DNA of 39,783 nt. It comes from a virus. The translations under genes and the position numbers were made by a program. Every line of letters starts with the position of its first letter. Within the stretch, counting starts at the first letter, position 1. Below, one piece after another: positions 34,154 through 39,351 of the stretch. Location of the stretch: positions 1-39,783 of the IMG/VR virus record IMGVR_UViG_3300030107_005730; one strand, written 5' to 3'. A model generated the notes under the pieces. It searched no databases. It was given only the letters and a program-made list of their open reading frames with translations, and had not been told where the DNA came from.

Positions 34154-34886
34154 ACAAATAACCCTGCCTTTCTATTTTTTCTATTCTTGTTAGTGATATT
34201 TCGTAATAGGTTTCATCTATCTCGGAACCAATATATTTTCTTTCCGTACAATAAGCAGCTTCAGCTGTTGTACCAGATCCCATAAAAGGGTCATATATAA
34301 TTTCACCTTTATGAGAACTTTTTTCTATTAAATAGGATATCAAATCAACTGGTTTTTGAGTTGGATGTAGCTTGTTACCAGTTCTTGCAAACTTTATTAT
34401 ATTAGGGTCTCTACCTCCATTAAGCAATCTTCTACCCTTGGTACAATATAATATCATTTCATATTTGGGTGCATAGTCGCCCTTAAGGTCGCCCATACTT
34501 GTATTGTTCTTTTCCCATATCAATATATTCTTTATATTAAACTTGGATTGTATTTGTTGTTTAAATATATCTACATTATGAAAAGAACAAAATACGTACA
34601 TATGGCTAGAATCAGATAAAACCCTATGAGACTCTTCAGCCCAACCCTCAAGCCAATCAAGATTATTGTCCCAATAAATATTTTTATACCGCTTACCTCT
34701 GTGGTTGCTTCTAAAATTCATACCATACGGAGGATCTGTAACTATAAGGTCAATTGATTCATCAGGCATCTTAACCATAGTTTTCATACAATTCTCATTG
34801 TGTATTTTATTTATCAATTTTTGGTGGGATTCTGTCAAGCGACTTCCTTTCATATTCTTTTTTAAGACCATAAGCTGAGTTTTCAT
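34146..34886 (-). CDS. DNA adenine-N6 or cytosine-N4 methyltransferase, beta order
   Basis: The DPPYG motif IV is at residues 51-55 of the long form, HPTQKP at 174-179 and the S-adenosylmethionine-binding F-M-G-S-G-T at 201-206, followed by I-G-x-E-I-D (219-224). Motif IV before motif I makes it the beta type. No restriction partner is adjacent, so protection from host restriction or regulatory methylation is likely. The frame begins at 34886, overlapping the previous gene by 80 bases. Starts at 34853 (ATG) or 34838 (TTG behind AAGGAAG) are more economical, since the true product needs only a few residues before INKIHNENC. Confidence 0.9.
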   Translation of the reverse strand: MKTQLMVLKKNMKGSRLTESHQKLINKIHNENCMKTMVKMPDESIDLIVTDPPYGMNFRSNHRGKRYKNIYWDNNLDWLEGWAEESHRVLSDSSHMYVFCSFHNVDIFKQQIQSKFNIKNILIWEKNNTSMGDLKGDYAPKYEMILYCTKGRRLLNGGRDPNIIKFARTGNKLHPTQKPVDLISYLIEKSSHKGEIIYDPFMGSGTTAEAAYCTERKYIGSEIDETYYEISLTRIEKIERQGYLFV

Positions 34887-35181
34887 TCTTTATCATACCA
34901 GTAAGATATCTTAATTTATACCCTTGCTCATAGTATTTTTCAAGACAATATTTCCTTATCATTTTTCTTACTACAATATCCTGTATTTCTTCTATTTCAG
35001 AATAGAAAGAAAACTTATCTATATCTGTTATTTTATGATAATTAGACATGGAAGACATCATTTCATCAATCATAGACAAAGTAGTTTTGTCTCTTGAAAG
35101 CCTTTTTTTCTCTATTCTTTTTGTATAGTCTTCTATCTTTATTCTGCTATTGCAGGTTGGACATCTTTGCACTTTAGGCAT
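34807..35181 (-). CDS. Hypothetical protein with N-terminal zinc knuckle (124 aa)
   Basis: The N-terminus MPKVQRCPTCNSRIKI holds C-x2-C, possibly half of a zinc site. The rest is helical and charged, with KITDIDKFSFYSEIEEIQDI and a Y-x-x-x-Y-x-L-R-Y-L motif. The ATG at 35181 lies in the preceding gene behind GGAG. It ends inside the methyltransferase frame. I do not recognise the family. Position between two DNA enzymes suggests a nucleic-acid role. Confidence 0.6.
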   Translation of the reverse strand: MPKVQRCPTCNSRIKIEDYTKRIEKKRLSRDKTTLSMIDEMMSSMSNYHKITDIDKFSFYSEIEEIQDIVVRKMIRKYCLEKYYEQGYKLRYLTGMIKNENSAYGLKKEYERKSLDRIPPKIDK

Positions 35182-35480
35182 ATACTTTTCTCCATAGGAA
35201 TGTTTTTAAACAGATCAACATCATAATATTCTGGTTCTTTAGTGTCACTGTCAGACCAAGGCTTCTCACAAGATGTACATCTATATGGTTGCTTAGCTAT
35301 CGCAACGTACTTCTTGTCTCTTTTTTGAATAATTAATTGCAATTGATATTCAAAATCAAACCATTCGTCATCAAAATAATTAACTAAAGTCTCCATATAT
35401 GCATAATGGTATCTTTGATATTCGTGTTTCCTGGTAGTTTGACTTAAAGCGTTTCTTCTCATTTTACTAACTGGAGTCAT
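35139..35480 (-). CDS. Zinc-ribbon protein (113 aa)
   Basis: ATG 35480 (MTPVSKMRRN) lies in an ATGA overlap with the resolvase-like gene and is preferred to the long form starting at 35600, which would overlap that gene by 124 bases. The C-terminal half holds C-x2-C (RCTSCEKPW) and C-x2-C (ICLKCKD) about 36 residues apart, a probable zinc ribbon. The N-terminal half is helical and Tyr/His-rich (TRKHEYQRYHYAYMETLV). Function unknown. Confidence 0.65.
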   Translation of the reverse strand: MTPVSKMRRNALSQTTRKHEYQRYHYAYMETLVNYFDDEWFDFEYQLQLIIQKRDKKYVAIAKQPYRCTSCEKPWSDSDTKEPEYYDVDLFKNIPMEKSICLKCKDVQPAIAE

Positions 35481-35788
35481 TTCTGCGCTTGGAGATATTT
35501 CACCATTTCTAACCATTTCTCTAAAGTTAGTATCGCAAAAACCTCCCCGTAGTCCTCCTTTACGAGCTGGACGTCTACTTCTTTTCCTGGTTTCAACCAT
35601 TTTGCTATCCTCTTTCTAGTTTTACATTGTGCTTTGTAAGATTCTATTTTTATATCTACTTCTGAATGCTCACCCATAGACCTACCATCAGATCCCCAAG
35701 CTCTTTGAGCTTCAAGTCCCTCTGATTTAGCCAGTTCAACACATAAGCGTTCAAATCTGTTTCCCTTAGCTTTACTTTTGCTTGACAT
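35477..35788 (-). CDS. Holliday-junction-resolvase-like PD-(D/E)XK nuclease (103 aa)
   Basis: ATG 35788 (MSSKSKAKGNRFE) has GGAG nine bases upstream and fits the family's N-terminal G-x-x-F-E motif. The catalytic set is Glu13, Asp45 (SEVDIKIE) and Gln54-x-Lys56 (KAQCK), the E/D/E-x-K-like arrangement of archaeal Hjc-type and phage resolvases. The size of about 103 residues is normal. It would resolve branched DNA before packaging or during recombination. It lies in the replication operon next to the methyltransferase and annealing genes. Confidence 0.7.
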   Translation of the reverse strand: MSSKSKAKGNRFERLCVELAKSEGLEAQRAWGSDGRSMGEHSEVDIKIESYKAQCKTRKRIAKWLKPGKEVDVQLVKEDYGEVFAILTLEKWLEMVKYLQAQK

Positions 35789-35915
35789 AATAATGTCTCC
35801 TTGATTCTCTTCTAAGTATTTTTGCACATTTGATGCATATGTCGTCAGCTACTTCGCTTTTATAGTAGTATTCTTTATGACCACAAAGCATAGTTTTCTT
35901 TTTAAGTTTTCTCAT
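35772..35915 (-). CDS. Tiny zinc-knuckle protein (47 aa)
   Basis: ATG 35915 opens a 47-codon frame through an ATGA overlap with the upstream membrane peptide gene. Likely ligands are C-x-H (MLCGHKEYY) and C-x2-C (DICIKCAKIL). The ends are basic. The frame ends within the start of the resolvase-like gene, so the genes are closely packed. Too short for the usual gene-calling limits, but coupling and the Cys/His pattern support it. Confidence 0.5.
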   Translation of the reverse strand: MRKLKKKTMLCGHKEYYYKSEVADDICIKCAKILRRESRRHYYVKQK

Positions 35916-35992
35916 CTTTTTTCAGTGTACCAATATAAAGCTACAAAAGTTAAAATAACTCCTATAACCATACCAAGTAAAAACTCAGCCAT
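35912..35992 (-). CDS. Tiny single-pass membrane peptide (26 aa)
   Basis: ATG 35992 is preceded by AGGAGG, one of the best ribosome sites on this strand, and opens a 26-codon frame, MAEFLLGMVIGVILTFVALYWY ending TEKR in two parts. It is essentially one transmembrane helix with a basic end. Its stop overlaps the next ATG (ATGA). A similar 26-residue membrane peptide is encoded in the late operon at 17858. Function unknown. Confidence 0.6.
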   Translation of the reverse strand: MAEFLLGMVIGVILTFVALYWYTEKR

Positions 35993-35993
35993 A

Positions 35994-36218
35994 TTAACCT
36001 CCTGTATTTAAAATACTTTCGTTTTTTATTCCGTCCATATACTCCTTCTGAAGCCATCTTCTTCCACTGCTGTCCAGACAATCATAACTAGGGTAACAAG
36101 AATCACATAAGATATAATTATCTGTGGTGGATAAAACGATAGTATAATTTTCTTTTTCCTTTGTACATAACGAACAATAGGGTTTAAACTGACGATTTTT
36201 CATTCCTTTTATTTTCAA
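35994..36218 (-). CDS. Zinc-ribbon-like small protein (74 aa)
   Basis: The start is TTG 36218, behind AAGGAAAAGAGC, or ATG 36203. The product has two C-x2-C pairs, YCSLCTKEK and ILCDSCYPS, about 20 residues apart, and thus a complete four-cysteine zinc ribbon. The C-terminus is basic and helical (SGRRWLQKEYMDG). It lies downstream of the internal terminator of the operon. Confidence 0.6.
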   Translation of the reverse strand: MKIKGMKNRQFKPYCSLCTKEKENYTIVLSTTDNYILCDSCYPSYDCLDSSGRRWLQKEYMDGIKNESILNTGG

Positions 36219-36405
36219 GCTCTTTTCCTTTTTCTTTTATATAATTAACTAATTTATCCTCATCTTCATTCATCTGGACATAGCTTTCGAAAAGTATGCC
36301 AAGTTGCTCAAGATATCCTTTGTAGTAAAGAACTATATTCTCTATATTTTTTATTTTATCTATAAGTTCTTTGTAGCTTTTTTTATTTTTTATTTTTCTT
36401 TTCAT
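36184..36405 (-). CDS. Small coiled-coil protein (73 aa)
   Basis: The gene starts behind TAGGAGAATAA, right after the terminator hairpin's T run. The protein is one long charged helix with KELIDKIKNIENIVLYYKG and KLVNYIKEKGKELENK heptads, likely a homodimer or trimer. No other motif is visible. It is the first gene after the terminator at 36416-36458, so its expression depends on readthrough or on antitermination. Confidence 0.6.
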   Translation of the reverse strand: MKRKIKNKKSYKELIDKIKNIENIVLYYKGYLEQLGILFESYVQMNEDEDKLVNYIKEKGKELENKRNEKSSV

Positions 36406-36415
36406 TTATTCTCCT

Positions 36416-36458
36416 AAAAAAAAGCTGGGGAATTTACTATTACAGTATAAACCCCAGC
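36416..36458 (-). terminator. Rho-independent terminator inside the leftward operon
   Basis: On the minus strand GCTGGGG (36458-36452) pairs with CCCCAGC (36430-36424), with an inner TACT/AGTA pairing in the loop, and is followed by eight T (36423-36416). This is a strong terminator, located between the 36568 gene and the 36184 gene. It would end transcripts from the promoter at 39216-39244 unless read through. It lies in a 162-base gap with no gene. Confidence 0.85.
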
Positions 36459-36567
36459 CTAACCAGACAGATAGGATAAGTCGCCAAACTCAATTATCTT
36501 TTTTCAAAATGTCAACCACTCCACTTACCATAAAGACCTTTCAATTTTTATGTTATAGGGTAGTTTG

Positions 36568-36789
36568 TTAATCTCTATCTGCATTGATATTTTTATTTCT
36601 TTCTTTGTACTCTAAATAGCTTTTTCTGAGTCTAAAAATTATTTTTCTATCTTCTCTTTTGCTAAACTCATAAATAGGTTTTTTAGGAGCAACTTCGTGG
36701 TGCATTTCGCACATAACTTCTATTCCTTTTTTCCAGCCCATAAGATCAGTCATAGACTTTTCTATTTTAACCCATTCCTTTATCTTCAT
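36568..36789 (-). CDS. Small hypothetical protein (73 aa)
   Basis: The frame starts at ATG 36789, inside the end of the previous gene, with only a weak ribosome site. The product is basic and helical, with MGWKKGIEVMCEMHHEVAPK and REDRKIIFRLRKSYLEYK. The C-x2-M-H-H segment might bind metal but is not a known motif. It is the last gene before the internal terminator. No family is recognised. Confidence 0.5.
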   Translation of the reverse strand: MKIKEWVKIEKSMTDLMGWKKGIEVMCEMHHEVAPKKPIYEFSKREDRKIIFRLRKSYLEYKERNKNINADRD

Positions 36790-36949
36790 CTACATATCTT
36801 ACAGTAAAGCCAAGTCTTTCTGCTTTTCCACAAATCCAAGCACAAAAATCCTCCACATCTTTTTCTGTCATTTCTTCTGATTTTTCTATTCTTATTTTTT
36901 TAAGCATAGATTCTGTTTTTTCTATATTTTTAAACTTCAAATTACTCAT
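36767..36949 (-). CDS. Small hypothetical protein (60 aa)
   Basis: ATG 36949 follows AAAAGGTAAAT. The protein is charged and helical with MLKKIRIEKSEEMTEKDVED and ends in a strand-like FTVRYVDEDKG. The two cysteines (FCAWICG, C-x3-C) could be a redox or metal pair. It overlaps the next gene by 23 bases. Function unknown. Confidence 0.5.
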   Translation of the reverse strand: MSNLKFKNIEKTESMLKKIRIEKSEEMTEKDVEDFCAWICGKAERLGFTVRYVDEDKGMG

Positions 36950-36951
36950 AT

Positions 36952-37026
36952 TTACCTTTTAGCTAAAGGACTCAGCATAGGCGTTAATTCGCTGTCCACT
37001 AGCTCTTTATCGCTTACGTGGAACAA
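36952..37026 (-). CDS. Candidate micro-gene (24 aa)
   Basis: In the 103-base gap between the SSB-like gene and the 36949 gene, a TTG at 37026 preceded by AATAGGG opens a 24-codon frame, MFHVSDKELVDSELTPMLSP and then LAKR. Its last codons form the ribosome site of the next gene. The sequence reads like a short helical protein but its reality rests on weak evidence. Confidence 0.3.
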   Translation of the reverse strand: MFHVSDKELVDSELTPMLSPLAKR

Positions 37027-37052
37027 CTGAGCCCTATTGTTGTTATGGCAAT

Positions 37053-37622
37053 TTAAAAGGGGAGTTCTTCCTCTTTTTTCTCGCCATCTTCCCAAGAAAA
37101 TACCATAGAAGCCTTTGGTGTAGACCTCTCTTCGCCCTCGCTATCTAGCCAAGTTTCGTGATAAACTTTCACGATAACAGGCAACCCTTCAATGTCGCTT
37201 ATATCTAATTCTGGGAGAAAAAACTTCCCATCATTTTCTTCTAAGTCTAGGTTAAAGCTATTTACAAGTTCCATATATGACCTATTAGAACCCATATTTT
37301 CACTTAAGTTTGGGTATTCGCTTTTATTTGGCTTTTTAAATCTAAAAAAGCCTTTTGATTTGATATCCCTTCCTACAAAAGTAGAGCCACTTATTGGTTC
37401 TCCTTTTTCAGATTGGTATTCCATAGTACTATTCTCTTCGGCAACCGTAAATACAACTTCATATATATCTGAAAGAAACTTACTTTTAACAACTATGTTT
37501 CTTTTGACATTAAGAGATTTTACGTGAACCTTGTAATCACCCTCTGGCATTGGCCCAGAGAAGTCTTGCGTAGGGTCATACCAAGAGTCCTTGCTGTTTA
37601 GTACTGAAGAAGCATCAGCCAT
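37053..37622 (-). CDS. ssb: Probable single-stranded DNA-binding protein (189 aa)
   Basis: The C-terminus is acidic and ends E-E-E-L-P-F, like the D-D-D-I-P-F tip of bacterial SSB that recruits other replication proteins. The body has beta-strand patterns (EGDYKVHVKSLNVKRNI, FLSDIYEVVFTVAEEN, LPVIVKVYHETWLDSEGEE) compatible with an OB-fold. The start ATG 37622 overlaps the annealing gene's stop, behind AGGAG. Its place after an exonuclease and an annealing protein supports the role. An OB-fold cannot be proven from sequence alone. Confidence 0.65.
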   Translation of the reverse strand: MADASSVLNSKDSWYDPTQDFSGPMPEGDYKVHVKSLNVKRNIVVKSKFLSDIYEVVFTVAEENSTMEYQSEKGEPISGSTFVGRDIKSKGFFRFKKPNKSEYPNLSENMGSNRSYMELVNSFNLDLEENDGKFFLPELDISDIEGLPVIVKVYHETWLDSEGEERSTPKASMVFSWEDGEKKEEELPF

Positions 37623-38256
37623 TATTATTCTCCTGTTCTTCTGTTATTATTTGTTCTATTCTATTTATGACTTTCTCCAAGTCAGGTTTTATTACCTCAC
37701 CATTGTTAACCATATTCATAATCTTATCTTTCCATTCGTCAGATAGCTTTTCCATTTTTTCTTCTAACAGCTCTACATCTTCATCTGAAAGGGTAAGGTC
37801 TTGTTTTCTATAAACATCATCGGCTATATTGCCAAGTCTGTTTACAGCTCTTTTAAACGCATTGGTATTAGCACTCGCCAAGTTCTTATCTATATCAATG
37901 ACGTTTTCCGCTGTGTGTGGTTTGCCTCTTTTGAATTGCACTCGTGCAGATCCAGGAGAAAAGAATTCCCTAACCACTCCATTGTCTTCTATCCTCAACT
38001 TACCTGAAACTATAACCCATTCCGCTCCTAAAAACTGAACTGGGTTTTCCCCTGCTTCAGACCAAGACCATACTGGATATTCTTTAGTCAGTTCGTTTCG
38101 CATATATGCTTCATCTACATAATCGAATCCATCTGGTCTTTGCTTAATGTAGGCTCTTGGCGTTGTTCGCTGAGAAATACTCTTGTGTTTTCTAGTTAGA
38201 GACTGCTCTACAGTCTCATCTTCTACTTTAACTATTTCTTTTTTCTTATCAGACAA
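37615..38256 (-). CDS. Rad52-like single-strand annealing protein (213 aa)
   Basis: The segment S-A-N-T-N-A-F-K-R-A-V-N-R-L-G-N-I at residues 128-144, followed by ADDVYRK, is the conserved A-x-T-x-A-x-K-R-A-x-x-x-L-G motif of the Rad52/Sak-type annealases. The preceding beta strands (GAEWVIVSGKLRIEDNG, SPGSARVQFKRGKPHTAENV) fit the Rad52 core. The start is TTG 38256 with AAGGAG seven bases upstream. The product should anneal complementary single strands made by the neighbouring exonuclease and pair with the SSB-like protein for recombination-dependent replication. Confidence 0.75.
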   Translation of the reverse strand: MSDKKKEIVKVEDETVEQSLTRKHKSISQRTTPRAYIKQRPDGFDYVDEAYMRNELTKEYPVWSWSEAGENPVQFLGAEWVIVSGKLRIEDNGVVREFFSPGSARVQFKRGKPHTAENVIDIDKNLASANTNAFKRAVNRLGNIADDVYRKQDLTLSDEDVELLEEKMEKLSDEWKDKIMNMVNNGEVIKPDLEKVINRIEQIITEEQENNNG

Positions 38257-38267
38257 TATTTAACTCC

Positions 38268-39143
38268 TTAAAGTTCTTCTTTAATGTATGGGCATAAGTC
38301 CCTGACATCACAATAAAACTCACATTTTTTACCATACCAAGTTTCTTCTTCGCTGCATTTATTTGGCAGCTTATCTAAATTTATAGCTTCTAAGAGCAAA
38401 TCTCTTTTAGTCATAAACTTTTCTTCTATGTGGTCATTATGAATATATGGAACTTCAATTAAATAGATTTTATTTTCCACACCTCTATCTCGAGCTGCTT
38501 GTATTCCTCCGTCCCTAACTGTAATCTGGACATACATACTATTTACTTCTTTTCCCTGTTTTTCAAGCATATACCTGTAACAATTTATTTGCCAATCCCA
38601 ATCTCCCAAATCTACTTTTTCTGGATTAGCCCAATATCTTTTAACCTTTTTAGGCTGTCCTTTTCTTCCCCACTTACCATTACGGAGGTATACTGCACCA
38701 CTAGGGTCATCTTCTAAATAGAAGTCTAAGCCTAAAGCCTGAGCTACTTTGAACGATCCTGCATTCTTGTAATCTATGAGTGATTTAGACTCTTCGTCAT
38801 ACAGGTCTACGATACCTGTTATGTCCATACCCTCTAGTGAAAGTTCTGCCGATTCTTCTTTTGCATTATTTTCTAGTCTAGCGTGATGCAGTGTACCTGC
38901 CAGGGCAAATGCATGCTCTTGTGGGTCTATATAATATTCTTTTTTTCTTTTTAGATATGCCTCGCAAGTGCCTGTGAGACATTCGGTTACGGAAGGTTTC
39001 CTATCTGGGTCTCTTTGCTTAGCCAATTCTCTTAACATTGGCATAACAATACCCATTCTTTTTAAGTCTAATTTATTTTCTTCGAAAATTTCCTCGAAAG
39101 TAATTAAACCTCCATCTGGGTATTTAAAGCCTATAGCTGGCAC
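38268..39143 (-). CDS. Cas4/RecB-like PD-(D/E)XK exonuclease, probable Fe-S protein (291 aa)
   Basis: The motif order fits the PD-(D/E)XK exonuclease superfamily. It has G-T-L-H86-H at 83-87, G-I-V-D113 followed by I-D124-Y-K126 for the core, and Q185-I-N-C-Y-R-Y at 185-191. Cys55 and Cys60 near the N-terminus and C263, C274, C278 and C284 at the C-terminus resemble the four-cysteine iron-sulfur clamp of Cas4 and AddB nucleases. The start is GTG 39143 with AGGG eight bases upstream. It is the first full gene of the operon and would resect DNA ends for the annealing protein. Confidence 0.8.
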   Translation of the reverse strand: MPAIGFKYPDGGLITFEEIFEENKLDLKRMGIVMPMLRELAKQRDPDRKPSVTECLTGTCEAYLKRKKEYYIDPQEHAFALAGTLHHARLENNAKEESAELSLEGMDITGIVDLYDEESKSLIDYKNAGSFKVAQALGLDFYLEDDPSGAVYLRNGKWGRKGQPKKVKRYWANPEKVDLGDWDWQINCYRYMLEKQGKEVNSMYVQITVRDGGIQAARDRGVENKIYLIEVPYIHNDHIEEKFMTKRDLLLEAINLDKLPNKCSEEETWYGKKCEFYCDVRDLCPYIKEEL

Positions 39144-39184
39144 AGCAGTAACCCTATGTTTTTTCTGTCTATTTTATATTTCAT
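39131..39184 (-). CDS. Candidate leader peptide (17 aa)
   Basis: ATG 39184 behind AAGGGATAG opens a 17-codon frame, MKYKIDRKNIGLLLCQL, whose stop lies inside the start of the exonuclease gene. It overlaps the exonuclease GTG by thirteen bases. It could couple translation of the exonuclease, but peptides this short arise by chance. Confidence 0.3.
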   Translation of the reverse strand: MKYKIDRKNIGLLLCQL

Positions 39185-39215
39185 CTATCCCTTTGAAATT
39201 TTATTTATTTGCATA

Positions 39216-39244
39216 AATATAAGTCTTATAATAAAGTACATCAA
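39216..39244 (-). promoter_or_regulatory. Promoter of the leftward replication operon
   Basis: On the minus strand TTGATG (39244-39239), a 17-base spacer and TATATT (39221-39216) lie upstream of the exonuclease. The five bases before the -10 are AGACT, like AGCCT and AGGCT in the other two promoters. Confidence 0.65.
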
Positions 39245-39267
39245 GTAAATATTTATTTATTTTTTCC

Positions 39268-39296
39268 TTGACGTTATGCAGTTTAAGGCTTATATT
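39268..39296 (+). promoter_or_regulatory. Rightward promoter pointing at the amidoligase 3' end
   Basis: TTGACG (39268-39273), a 17-base spacer and TATATT (39291-39296), with AGGCT before the -10. It is almost the same as the promoter at 1880 but transcription would run antisense to the amidoligase-like gene. No plus-strand gene of useful length follows within the window. Confidence 0.5.
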
Positions 39297-39319
39297 GTTA
39301 ATACCTGTTCTGGTTGGTC

Positions 39320-39351
39320 GTATATATATATTATATATTATATATATTTAA
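39320..39351. repeat. TA-rich alternating tract
   Basis: About 30 bases of almost pure alternating T and A overlap the 3' end of the amidoligase-like gene, directly downstream of the rightward promoter. Such tracts melt easily and often lie near origins or promoters. They may also be a weak hairpin or slippage site. Confidence 0.6.

Noticed and set aside
36510-36515. A perfect TTGACA on the minus strand upstream of the internal terminator.
   Set aside because: No -10-like sequence occurs at 16-18 bases; the nearest GATAAT is only about 11 bases away.
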